NCBI GenBank assembly: GCA_910584345.1
Contig: CAJTZX010000072.1
Coordinates: forward strand, 1 to 14,880
Direction: 5' to 3'
DNA length: 14,880 nucleotides
Origin: an uncultured Eubacterium sp.
Lineage (GTDB): Bacteria > Bacillota > Clostridia > Lachnospirales > Lachnospiraceae
Notes under the pieces: model-generated
Told to the model about the DNA's origin: nothing
Databases searched by the model: none
What the model saw: the letters and a program-made list of their open reading frames with translations, nothing else
Shown here: positions 5,366 to 14,626 of the stretch, piece after piece
Numbering within the stretch: the first letter of the stretch is position 1
Layout: each line of letters starts with the position of its first letter
Made by a program: the position numbers and the translations under genes

Positions 5366-6850
5366 ATGAGTACGATAAAACAAGATATAGAATTACAGCA
5401 AATAGATAATATGGAAAAACAAAGGAAAAAACTTGATGAACTAAAAATGAGAATTGATGAAAAAATATTAAATAAATTTCAGTGTTATCAGAAATATGTA
5501 CATATAAAAGGAATGAATGATTTACTATGTTTACTTAGAGAATGGTTGGTTTTAATGGGAACAGAAGTTACTGTTGAAGGAGAGGAATGGATTCGTATGG
5601 GACTGAATACATCTACGTGTCCGCATCCGCGTGCAATTATAGTAGACAGTAAATGTGAGTGGATTGATGAATTGTATCAGGAATATTATGATACGTATAT
5701 GAAAGAGAACATGACACAATTGAAAGCTTTGCTGAGTAAACCATATGTAAGCAGCACTGAACAGACAGAAAACATCTTGTTTTTTATTGCAAGCTATTCT
5801 TATTTTGTGGACTCGATCAGTCCTTTGATCTTTCGATATCTGCAATCTTCCAAAAGGTGTGTGATTGTATTTCCGGTCCATTCCATGAAAGAAATTGAAT
5901 ATCAGGGATATGAGAATTTAGAGAAAATGATAAAGATTTTAAACAAAATAGAAGCTGCTGGCGGAGAGTGTTACTGTGGTAATGAACATGGTTTATATCT
6001 GGACAGATACGAGGTGTGTTTTTTGTGCAGCGAGTATTCGGGACGTCTGCACAGAGGTTTGCGTGCAGCATCAAAGTATGTTGTGTCATTACAGACGACA
6101 GCTCTCTATACACACTGCTATTGGGTAAAAGGGAGCTTTGAGGAAACGTTTTCTGACCATGCAAAAGAGGAAATTGATTATTTAGCTGCATCCAATTATA
6201 TAGCAGATTGGATATGTCAAAGAGATGCAGGATGGAACAAAAAAATATTAAGAGTCGGGTATCCAAAATTGGATTTGTTATACCATGCATTGCATAGTGA
6301 AATAGAAATACCGGAGTTTTGGAAAGAAAAGGCAAATGGTAAAAAGGTAATTTTGTTTACAGGATTGGAGGATTATTGCCTGGATGTTTTTGCGAGGAAT
6401 GAAGTGATTGTGATTTGGCGTATGCATCCAATTTGGCGTGCGCATATCAATACCAAAAAATATATTGATGGGTTGATGCAAAAATATCAGAATGTTATTT
6501 TAGATACAAGAGTATCCTATTACGAAGCTTTTAAATTATCGGATGCGCTCGTAGGATGTGAAGGAGTCTCTTCGATATTTGCCAATTATTTGTATACGGG
6601 AAAACCAATTTGTTTATATAGTCAAAATCATAGAGAATTTGAAATTAATTACAGGAAAGAAGCCTGGTATAACAGCGCTTATTATGCAATAGATGAAGCC
6701 GGGGTTGAAGATTTTGTAAAGATGATTGTAAGCGGGAATGATTTTGAGAAAGAAAAGAAAGATGTTTACCGGAAACAAGTAGTAGATCATTTTGATGGAG
6801 AGGTTAGTAACCGGATTTATAGCTTTTTTGAGGATTTGAAGAAAGAATGA
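5366..6850 (+). CDS. CDP-glycerol glycerophosphotransferase-like GT-B protein
   Basis: This 494-residue protein is probably a GT-B fold transferase of the TagB/TagF (CDP-glycerol:glycerophosphotransferase) type. Residues 1-40 are charged and helical, probably a coiled coil. Residues 46-78 (KGMNDLLCLLREWLV, then GTEVTVEGEEW) resemble a segment found in the three downstream paralogues. Family-like motifs sit in the C-terminal half: VGYPKLD (297-303), WRMHP (351-355), and SDALVGCEGVSSIF with TGKPICLY (391-418), corresponding to the family's SD-x-L-I-T-D-Y-SS and KPI elements. The usual D-Y-S-S is replaced by C-E-G-V-S-S, so the donor may differ. The start has AGAGGAA at a good distance. It is first in a four-gene plus-strand operon, with the next gene starting 10 bases after its stop. 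It has no membrane segment. Confidence 0.72.
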   Translation: MSTIKQDIELQQIDNMEKQRKKLDELKMRIDEKILNKFQCYQKYVHIKGMNDLLCLLREWLVLMGTEVTVEGEEWIRMGLNTSTCPHPRAIIVDSKCEWIDELYQEYYDTYMKENMTQLKALLSKPYVSSTEQTENILFFIASYSYFVDSISPLIFRYLQSSKRCVIVFPVHSMKEIEYQGYENLEKMIKILNKIEAAGGECYCGNEHGLYLDRYEVCFLCSEYSGRLHRGLRAASKYVVSLQTTALYTHCYWVKGSFEETFSDHAKEEIDYLAASNYIADWICQRDAGWNKKILRVGYPKLDLLYHALHSEIEIPEFWKEKANGKKVILFTGLEDYCLDVFARNEVIVIWRMHPIWRAHINTKKYIDGLMQKYQNVILDTRVSYYEAFKLSDALVGCEGVSSIFANYLYTGKPICLYSQNHREFEINYRKEAWYNSAYYAIDEAGVEDFVKMIVSGNDFEKEKKDVYRKQVVDHFDGEVSNRIYSFFEDLKKE

Positions 6851-6860
6851 GGAAGAAACA

Positions 6861-9338
6861 ATGATAAGATTTACAGATAAAGAAATTTGTTGCGTCATGG
6901 AAAAAGAAATGAACAGACAACAGATATTAGAATATTTTATGAATGGTCACAGAGGAGAAATCATTTGTATTTTAGACGAAAATGGAAAATTTTCAGGAAG
7001 TATTACCTATCTTTCAATTTTAGGGCGCGAGCTTAGTGAAGCGGTTAATCGAAATTGTGTCATCTTAAAGGAAGATGCATGGGAAGGAGCAAGGAAATGT
7101 TTTGAACGATACCTTCAGCAGTTTGGAATTGAACCAATATTGCCTGTCATAGATGAAGAAAGGAATCTGCTATGCTTTGCTTATCAAGATAACGAAGCAG
7201 ATCAGGAACTTCGGATGTTAGATGAGCTTACAGACTATAAAAGCGCTTTGGGATTTAAAGATGTATATCCGCAGTATGAACATGTAACAGTGCATGGCTG
7301 TAATGAATTATCTTATTATTTTATTGTATATTTAAGAAAACAAGGGATTCCGGTCAGCGTGTCAGGTGAGTTATGGGAAAATTTCGAGTCTTTGCGTGAT
7401 GTATATAAAAGAGAAGATTATGAGGTTATTGATTACAAAAACCTGAATATTTATGGGGAGGGAGTGCTTCCAAAGGATGAGCGTCTTGAATTGCGGCCAA
7501 GTGTATCCGCAGAATTTGAGTGTGTTGATAAAATATACGAAAACAATATTCTGGAGGGAATTATTCATGATGCAGAGGGAAATATCGAGGATGTTGTAAA
7601 GTATTTCAAGGGAAAAATGATTGCAGTTCTTGGCGCTGATGCAAATGCAATGAATTTATATGATTTTTTTATTGCAAACGGCATTGATATTTGCTGCTTT
7701 ATTTCAGATAAGGATGCAGGCAAAGAAATATTTGGAAAAACAGTAGTTACACGTATCGATGCAGCAGAGATGTGGCCGGATATTATTTTTGTTCAACCCG
7801 ATAAGAAGTATAGCGCATGGGGATTCGGTGAGACAAATTTATATCATAGTCTTGGATACAAAAGAAATCGTCAATTTTTTTTGATTCAGGATTATATAGA
7901 GCTTCCGGAAAATGGGCTTAGAAATTTACTTGTGCATAGATTAGGACAGATACAAGGGAGACTTGTACTGACAGGTGATTTGTGGCTATGCACAGCGATG
8001 GCAGGCGCATTGGAAAAAGACTCTTTGTATCATAAAAATATAGTATTTTGTGATATTTTGCAGAAGTATACAAAAGCAAAAGGGTATATGCCACAGATAC
8101 AGGCAAATGAGTTAAAAACGGATGATTTTTGCCTTATTATGCTGCCAAGATACTATGCCTGTTTCAAAGATGAAAAACGTAAGGTCGTTTATCGAAAGGA
8201 TCTCTTAAAAAGATATGAAGAAGCGCTGCATCAATATAACATAACAAATGAGATTGACTATCCGTTTGAAGATGTAAAATGGATCAGGCCAAATGATCTT
8301 TCAGATGATAAAAAGACGGCATTCAGGCCAAAAAGGATTATTCTTGGAGCGATTAATGCATTTAGCGGAAATTATTTATTTGGAGGAATTATGGAGGGCC
8401 ATCCGGACATATTGAAGATGCGCGAAAGTGTTTTAAGCTGTAATTTGTATTCTTTTTGTGTAAGGCTGTCTATGCTCCCATCATGCAGCATACTTCAATC
8501 TTTTTGGGAGATGTTTGATGCTGAAATCAGTCGTGGTGATGGATATGAATTTCCGGATAAGGCTGTTTTTCATGGCTGCATGGAAGAGCTTCTGAAAGAA
8601 AAAGATCGATTTACGTCACAAGAATTGTTTGTTATTTTGCATATTGCTTATGCAAGAATGCTTGGAATGATAACAGAAGATATTTCAAATATGACAATTT
8701 ATTGGGAACCGCATGGTGTGCCAAGAGAGGAGGTTGAACATTATGCAAAGTGGCTGGATGCTTTGAATAGTGATGGATATATTGTGAATGTTGTTCGTAA
8801 TTCTTATATGAGAGCAGGATCAAATTTTGGATGTATAGAAGAGAACAGGCCTATTGACAGAGTTGTAACAGCTGTGTATTATCCGGAAGAAGAAAAGAAG
8901 GAGTATGAAAACTGGAAGAGGATTGTTCTCAGATTTGAAGATTTAAAACTAAATCCAAAACAGGAAATGGGCGAATTTTGTGAAAAGACAGGACTTGTAT
9001 GGTCAGATATGCTGCTGAATGTAAAAACTTCTTATAAATCTGTTTCCGGTTTTGATCCGGCTCCGGTTTATCGTACATGGGAGGAGTATTTTTCCAGTTT
9101 TGACCGCTTTAGAATTTCTTTGATTACAGAACCGTGGCAAAAAAGATATGATTATCCATATGTATGCAGTTTGGATTTTAACAGACGTCAGCTTCAGGAA
9201 ATGTTTTTAAAGAAGTTTCGTTTTGAAGAAAACTGGGTTTTTGGAGATCAAGAACTGGAAAATGCATTCTTAAAATGGAGACAGAAGATGATAAACGATC
9301 GGTTGTGGATTGTACGCAGGACTGATATTTTAGGTTAA
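6861..9338 (+). CDS. Tandem paralogue 1: CBS-like / Rossmann-like / sulfotransferase-like protein
   Basis: This is an 825-residue multidomain protein. Residues 1-110 look like a pair of CBS-type repeats (IICILDENGKFSGSITYLSI and PILPVIDEERNLLCFAYQD). Rossmann-like segments follow at 141-195 (VTVHGCNELSYYFIVYLRKQ) and 250-345 (IAVLGADANAMNLYDFF, then CCFISDKDAG), with a possible third at 366-430. Residues about 490-760 resemble a sulfotransferase: IILGAINAFSGN with HPDIL (493-518) in the place of the 5'-phosphosulfate loop, VRNSYMRAGS (645-654) with Arg and Ser eight apart as in the 3'-phosphate motif, and IVLRFEDLKLNP (688-699). The loop lacks the usual Lys/Arg-Ser-Gly-Thr. AGGAAG precedes the ATG. 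No named family is known to me for the whole protein; transfer of sulfate to the glycan is a hypothesis. Confidence 0.7.
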   Translation: MIRFTDKEICCVMEKEMNRQQILEYFMNGHRGEIICILDENGKFSGSITYLSILGRELSEAVNRNCVILKEDAWEGARKCFERYLQQFGIEPILPVIDEERNLLCFAYQDNEADQELRMLDELTDYKSALGFKDVYPQYEHVTVHGCNELSYYFIVYLRKQGIPVSVSGELWENFESLRDVYKREDYEVIDYKNLNIYGEGVLPKDERLELRPSVSAEFECVDKIYENNILEGIIHDAEGNIEDVVKYFKGKMIAVLGADANAMNLYDFFIANGIDICCFISDKDAGKEIFGKTVVTRIDAAEMWPDIIFVQPDKKYSAWGFGETNLYHSLGYKRNRQFFLIQDYIELPENGLRNLLVHRLGQIQGRLVLTGDLWLCTAMAGALEKDSLYHKNIVFCDILQKYTKAKGYMPQIQANELKTDDFCLIMLPRYYACFKDEKRKVVYRKDLLKRYEEALHQYNITNEIDYPFEDVKWIRPNDLSDDKKTAFRPKRIILGAINAFSGNYLFGGIMEGHPDILKMRESVLSCNLYSFCVRLSMLPSCSILQSFWEMFDAEISRGDGYEFPDKAVFHGCMEELLKEKDRFTSQELFVILHIAYARMLGMITEDISNMTIYWEPHGVPREEVEHYAKWLDALNSDGYIVNVVRNSYMRAGSNFGCIEENRPIDRVVTAVYYPEEEKKEYENWKRIVLRFEDLKLNPKQEMGEFCEKTGLVWSDMLLNVKTSYKSVSGFDPAPVYRTWEEYFSSFDRFRISLITEPWQKRYDYPYVCSLDFNRRQLQEMFLKKFRFEENWVFGDQELENAFLKWRQKMINDRLWIVRRTDILG

Positions 9339-9352
9339 AGGAGAACACTGTT

Positions 9353-11824
9353 TTGATACGATTTTGTGATAAAGAAATTTGTTGTGTTACAGAAGAACAG
9401 TTAGACAGGCAGCAGCTTTTGGAATATTTTATAAATGGACACAGGAGTGAATTAGTATGTGTGTTGGACAAGGAGGGGAAATTTAAAGGAAGTGTAACCT
9501 ACCTTGCGCTGTTAGGAAGAGAATTAGCAGATTCGATCAATCAAAATTATCTTATTTTGGATGAAACGATTTGGGAAAAGGGACGTCAATGTTTGGAAGG
9601 GTATCCGGTTCAGTTTGGTGTTGAGACGATGGTTCCCGTTGTAGACAGAGAGAGAAATTTATTATGTTTTGCATATCAGGATTATGAAGCAAATCAGGAG
9701 CTACGTATGTTGGATGAACTTGTGAAACATAAGAGTGCATTAGGGTTTGCAGATATATATCCACAATATGATTCTGTGATAATACATGACTGCAATGAAC
9801 TTGCTTATTATTTTATTTTATATTTAAGAAATCTGGAGATACCTGTTCATGTGTCCGGCGCTTTGTGGGAGTATTTTCCTACATTGCAAGATGTATGGAA
9901 AGTAACAGATAATAATACTTTGGATTACAGAACGCTCGAGATTTTTGGTGAAGGAATATGGCAGAAAGATGAACGACTGGAATTAAGATATAGTGTGTCT
10001 CCGGAATTTGAAGCCATAGATAAGATCTATGAAGCAAATATTTTGGAAGGCATTGTGACCGATGCTGAAGGAAATATTGATGAAATTTTGAAATATTTGA
10101 AAGAAAAGCCCGTTGCTTTAGTTGCTGCAGATATAGCCGCCCTAAGTGTATATGCGTTAAATGCATACGATTTTTTAATTGCAAATGGTGTGGAAATTTG
10201 TTGCTTTGTTACTGATACGTATGAAGAACAGCAGATTTTTGGAAAAAGCATTATGAAACGAAAAAATGCGATACAGAAATGGAAAAATATTGTTTTTGTA
10301 CAGGCAGATAGCAAGTTTAGCGCCTGGGGAAGCGGGCAGACAAATATCTATCATTATCTTGGGTATAAGAGAAACAAAAAATTTTTTTTGATACAGGATT
10401 ATATAGAGCTTCCGGATACCGGAATTAAGAATGTGCTGCAATATTGGATAAAACATATGACAGGCAAGATGATATTGGCAGGAGATATACACATGTGTTT
10501 TGCTATGAAGCAGGCTTTGGGAATAAATAATGACAGAATTGTATTTTGGGATGTTTTAAAAAGATATAATAAAGAAATACCGCACATACAAGGCAGAGAT
10601 ATAAAAAAAGAAGATTTATGCCTGATTTTACTTCCAGGATATTATGGTTGTTGTGCACAGGAAGATGCAAGACTCGATTATCGCAAAAATTTATTGGATA
10701 AGTATAAACTGGAATTGAAAAATTATGGGATAGTGAATTGGCTGGATTATCCTTTTGAAGACGTAGAATGGATGCGGGCAGAAAAATTATATGAAGGATA
10801 CGATAAATCTATACGCAAACCAAAAAGGATTATATTGGGAGCAGCAAATTATTGCAGTGGAAATATTTTGTTTAAAGGGATTTTAAGTGGTCATCCAGAT
10901 ATATTAGTCATGAGAGATTGTATATTGGGACGCAATCTATACTCTTTTTGTGTAAGACTGTCAATGGAACCGGTTTCTGAAATCATGCAGACATTGTGGG
11001 AATTGTATGAAGAAATCGATCGTTCCGGTTTCCCTGATAAAGAAAAATTTGACCTTAGTATGAGAACATTATTAGCTGAAAAAGAACGGGTTACATCGCA
11101 GGAATTATTTGTTTTCCTGCATATTGCCTATGCTGAATCGCTGGGATTAGAGGTGAAAAATGTTTCTGACGTAACGATATATTGGGAACCGCATTGTGTA
11201 GACAGAGATGAGATCGAGCATTATGCAGAGTGGCTAAATGAGGCGAAGCATGAAGGATATATTGTTAATATTGTTCGTAATTCTTATATAAGAGCAGGTT
11301 CTAACGTAAATATATTTGATCCTCACAAGCCAATGGACAGATTTCTGACTACAGTATATTATCCGATTGAGAATAAAAAGGAATATTCCGGTTGGAAAAG
11401 GATTGTTATGAAATTTGAAGAGTTAAAATGTGATCCAAAAGAAACGATGAAACGATTCTGCGAGGAAACAGGTTTAGAATGGTCGGATAAATTTCTTGAT
11501 GTTCAGGCGACTTATAAAAATATTTCAGGATTTGATCTGGCGCCTGTTTATAGGACCTGGGAGGAATATTATTCGGGGTATGACCGATTCAGGATATGTC
11601 TGGTAAAAGGACCATGGCAGAGGAAATACGGGTATCCATATGTTAATAGTCTGGAATTCAGCAGACGGGAACTGCAGGAAATGTTTTTAAAAAAGTTTAG
11701 ATTTGAGCAGAATTTGATTTTTGAGAGTCAAGAACTTGAAAATGTATACATGAAGTGGAGACAAAGATGGATGAATCAAATTTTGTGGGATGTTCGGAGG
11801 AAAGAGATATTAGGTGTATTTTAA
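9353..11824 (+). CDS. Tandem paralogue 2: CBS-like / Rossmann-like / sulfotransferase-like protein
   Basis: This 823-residue protein is collinear with the preceding paralogue and by eye its closest relative. It opens IRFCDKEICCV, has the CBS-like pair at 1-110, Rossmann-like segments (DCNELAYYFILYLRN, then VALVAADIAALSVYAL and CCFVTDTYEE), and the sulfotransferase-like end: IILGAANYCSGN with HPDIL, VRNSYIRAGS, and IVMKFEELKCDP. It appears to start with TTG at 9353, because AAAGGAG (9337-9343) lies 9 bases upstream, the alignment with its siblings begins exactly there, and no ATG is near. The Shine-Dalgarno overlaps the previous stop, suggesting translational coupling. The frame is intact. The Rossmann segment has a few extra residues (ALNA) compared with the first copy, which suggests the copies have diverged in a binding site. 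Confidence 0.7.
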   Translation: MIRFCDKEICCVTEEQLDRQQLLEYFINGHRSELVCVLDKEGKFKGSVTYLALLGRELADSINQNYLILDETIWEKGRQCLEGYPVQFGVETMVPVVDRERNLLCFAYQDYEANQELRMLDELVKHKSALGFADIYPQYDSVIIHDCNELAYYFILYLRNLEIPVHVSGALWEYFPTLQDVWKVTDNNTLDYRTLEIFGEGIWQKDERLELRYSVSPEFEAIDKIYEANILEGIVTDAEGNIDEILKYLKEKPVALVAADIAALSVYALNAYDFLIANGVEICCFVTDTYEEQQIFGKSIMKRKNAIQKWKNIVFVQADSKFSAWGSGQTNIYHYLGYKRNKKFFLIQDYIELPDTGIKNVLQYWIKHMTGKMILAGDIHMCFAMKQALGINNDRIVFWDVLKRYNKEIPHIQGRDIKKEDLCLILLPGYYGCCAQEDARLDYRKNLLDKYKLELKNYGIVNWLDYPFEDVEWMRAEKLYEGYDKSIRKPKRIILGAANYCSGNILFKGILSGHPDILVMRDCILGRNLYSFCVRLSMEPVSEIMQTLWELYEEIDRSGFPDKEKFDLSMRTLLAEKERVTSQELFVFLHIAYAESLGLEVKNVSDVTIYWEPHCVDRDEIEHYAEWLNEAKHEGYIVNIVRNSYIRAGSNVNIFDPHKPMDRFLTTVYYPIENKKEYSGWKRIVMKFEELKCDPKETMKRFCEETGLEWSDKFLDVQATYKNISGFDLAPVYRTWEEYYSGYDRFRICLVKGPWQRKYGYPYVNSLEFSRRELQEMFLKKFRFEQNLIFESQELENVYMKWRQRWMNQILWDVRRKEILGVF

Positions 11825-11846
11825 AAGAAAGGATAGTAAATAAAAT

Positions 11847-14413
11847 ATGATACGGTTTTGTGATAAGGAAGTTTGTTGTGTTCATGTAAATGTGTTGGAT
11901 AGACAACAGATATTAGATTATTTTTTGAATGTCAATAGAAAAGACCCTGTGTGCGTTTTGGATGAAAAAGGAAAATTTGTAGGAAGTATTACTTATAGTA
12001 GCATTTTAGGGCGTGAGTTACAGGATGCAATGAATATGGAATGCATGATTCTGGGATTGACAACATGGGAAGAAGGACGAAAATGTTTTGAGCGCTGTCC
12101 AGTACAATTTGGAGGCATCACAATGATTCCGGTAATAGATAAAGAGAGGAATCTTTTGTGTTTTGCGTATCAGGATGATGAAGCTAATCGTGAACTTCGT
12201 ATGCTGGATGAGTTGATGGAATATAAAAGTGCGCTAACATTTTTAGATTTATATCCAGAGTATAGTAACGTTACAGTGTACGGATGTAATGAACTTGCCT
12301 ATGCTTTTGTCATGTATTTAAAAAAATTGGGGATGCCTGTCAGTGTAAAAGGAGAGTTATGGAAAAATATAATAAACAGTAATTATATTAAGGGGGGGGG
12401 GTAGAATGCGATCTTGATTTTAGGTGTTATGAAGTATATGCAGAAGGTACAAAACCGAAAAGTGAATGGATAGAATTAAGAAAAAGCATATCAGCAGAAT
12501 TTGAATGTGTAGATAAGATTTATGAAAAGAATATTTTGGAAGGTATCATTCTGGATGCTGAGTGGAGTTTGGAAGAATTTTTAAGTATTTTGAAAGTTAA
12601 ACCTGTTGGCATTTTGGGTACAGGGAAAGATTCCTTAGATGCATATGACATATTATTAAAACATGATGTTGAAATATGCTGTTTTGTTTCAGAGAATATG
12701 GCTGTGCAGGGTAAAAGGATATTTGGCAAACCTGTATTTGGGAGAAAACAGGTAGAAATGAAATGGGAAGATATCGTTTTTATAGAATCAGGTCAGAAGA
12801 ACAGTGCATGGGGATTTGGACAGACAGATATGTGCAGTTACCTTGGATATAGGAGAAATAAAAGGTTTTTTTTACTAAGAGATTATATGGAAATTTCATC
12901 GAATGGGTATGAAAATATTTTAAAACATATCATAAAATCGACAAGGGGAAGAGTTGTATTGGTAGGGGATGTATGGCTGAGTCTAAAACTGAAGCAACTA
13001 TTAGACACATATGCATTATATTACGATCAAGTAGTATTTTGCGATGTCTTTGAAAAATATAAAGAATTAAAGAATATGTGTATTCAAATATGCGTGAATG
13101 AGATTCAGAAGGAAGATTATTGTTTGTTATTGTTTCCGGGATATCATGGGTGCTTTTTAGATAATGCGGCTTCGATTCTATATCGTCAGTCGTTATTAAA
13201 TAATTATAAAGATGAATTAGAAAAATTTGGCTTTGTTGATATAGTTGAATATCCGTTTGATGATGCAAGATTTATGGATTGTTTAGAGATAAAAGAGGAA
13301 TGTTGTAATAAGGAAAAATCGATATTTAAACCCGGAAGAATATTATTAGCACAAATAAACTCACATAGTGGAAATATATTTTTTAGTCAAATTTTGCAAG
13401 GACATCCAGATATATTAATGATGCCAGGCAGTTATCTGACGAGTAATTTATACTTTCTTTGCGTAAGGTTATCATTGTTTCCTAGTTCGAAAATATTGAA
13501 AATGTTTTGGAGATTATATATAGAGGAGGAGAAAAGATTTTTTTATAATGATACTGAAGAATTATTTATCAAGAAAGAAAAGTTTAATAAATACATGTTA
13601 GAGTTGCTTCAAAAGAAAGTTTGGTTTGCATCTTGGGAATTGTTTGTAATGGTACATATTGCCTATGCAAAAATGCAGGGCAGAGAAATAAATGATATAT
13701 CAAAGATTACAATTTATTGGGAACCACATTTTGTTTATGGTGAGCAGAGGGAAAGATATGTAAGATGGCTAGATAATATAGGAAGTAATGGATATATTGT
13801 TAATATTGTCCGTAATGCTTGTATCAGGGCGGGTTCTCTTTTGCATGATTCTGATGGTCGTGATGATAATGCGATACGAAAAGTTATGGGGGTATTGATG
13901 CAGCCGAATGAAGAAAAGAAAAAATATCAAAATTGGAAAAGGATCGTTTTAAAATTTGAGAATTTGAAGTGTAATCCAGATTCGGAATTGCGGTTGTTTT
14001 GCAAAACTATTAAAATGGATTGGTCAGATATGCTTCTCAAAAAAGAATCAATTGATGGCAGTACTGAAATTTTTAAATTGGATCCAGTGTATCGTACATG
14101 GGAGAAATATTTATCTAGCTTTGATCGTTTTCGCATTTGTCTGATTAATGGTGTATGGCAGAAAGAATATGGGTATCCTCATGCAGACAGCCTAAACTTT
14201 AGTTTTTATGAACTGCAGGAGTTGTTTGATAAAAAATTTCGTTTTGAAGAAAATTGGATATTTGTGAATAAGGAAATGGAATTGCAATATATAAACTGGA
14301 GAAGAAAAATGATAGGAGAATTGTTGTTGAATATGCATCGGAAGGAGATTTTAGGAGAATCCGGGGATGGAGTGCAACAAAATGAGATTCAAGATTGCGG
14401 TGTATTTGTATAG
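11847..14413 (+). CDS. Tandem paralogue 3, interrupted at a G10 tract (probably phase-variable, OFF)
   Basis: The third paralogue starts at ATG 11847 (IRFCDKEVCCV) behind AAAGGA. It runs 185 codons through the CBS-like pair and the first Rossmann-like segment, then ends at TAG 12402 directly after ten G. The following frame is open from 12392 to 14413 and holds the remaining domains: CDLDF..YEVYAEG, CCFVSEN, ILLAQINSHSGN with HPDIL, VRNACIRAGS, and IVLKFENLKCNP. With eleven G the joined protein would have 855 residues and match its siblings without a gap around the tract; with eight G it would be in frame and one residue shorter. It has an insertion near FFYNDTEELFIKK and an extra C-terminal tail (GESGDGVQQNEIQDCGVFV). 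Either a true ON/OFF gene, a slippage product, or an early pseudogene; the first is favoured. Confidence 0.68.
12392..12401 (+). repeat. Homopolymer of ten G inside coding sequence
   Basis: Ten consecutive G occur in an otherwise AT-rich gene; the two sibling genes have no such run at the aligned place. The reading frame before it ends right after it, and the frame after it opens inside it (TAA at 12389 closes that frame upstream). Such tracts change length by slipped-strand mispairing. A sequencing or assembly error in the tract length is also possible. Confidence 0.9.
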
Positions 14414-14626
14414 GAATAAAATGCAAAGCGAATGATTTGGCAATAGTGTTAGAATAACTGATTTTTCGTGGACATTACAGCTATACAATCCACTGAAATT
14501 TAGATATAATGGAAAAACAACAGGGAGGTTGGAGAAGGTTCTGTTTCTCTGGTTATATTATTTATTTGTCACAGCTAAAAGTGTGGTCTGAGCGTTCCTG
14601 ATTTATCTGCCAATGATGTACACTGA

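Noticed and set aside
5817..6335. A 172-codon minus-strand frame inside the GT-B gene
   Set aside because: It is the complement of a real coding region, rich in residues expected from reversed codons, with no family match.
12402..12404. The TAG after the G tract as a normal end of a 185-residue gene
   Set aside because: The alignment with the two siblings continues at once in the next frame for another 670 codons, so the stop reflects a frame change, not a natural end.
12536..14413. An independent 625-residue gene starting at TTG 12536
   Set aside because: The homology to the siblings begins upstream of this codon, already at the G tract, and no ribosome binding site precedes it.
14509..14601. 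A 30-codon frame starting at ATG 14509
   Set aside because: There is no ribosome binding site and no recognisable protein; the region appears to be decayed sequence.
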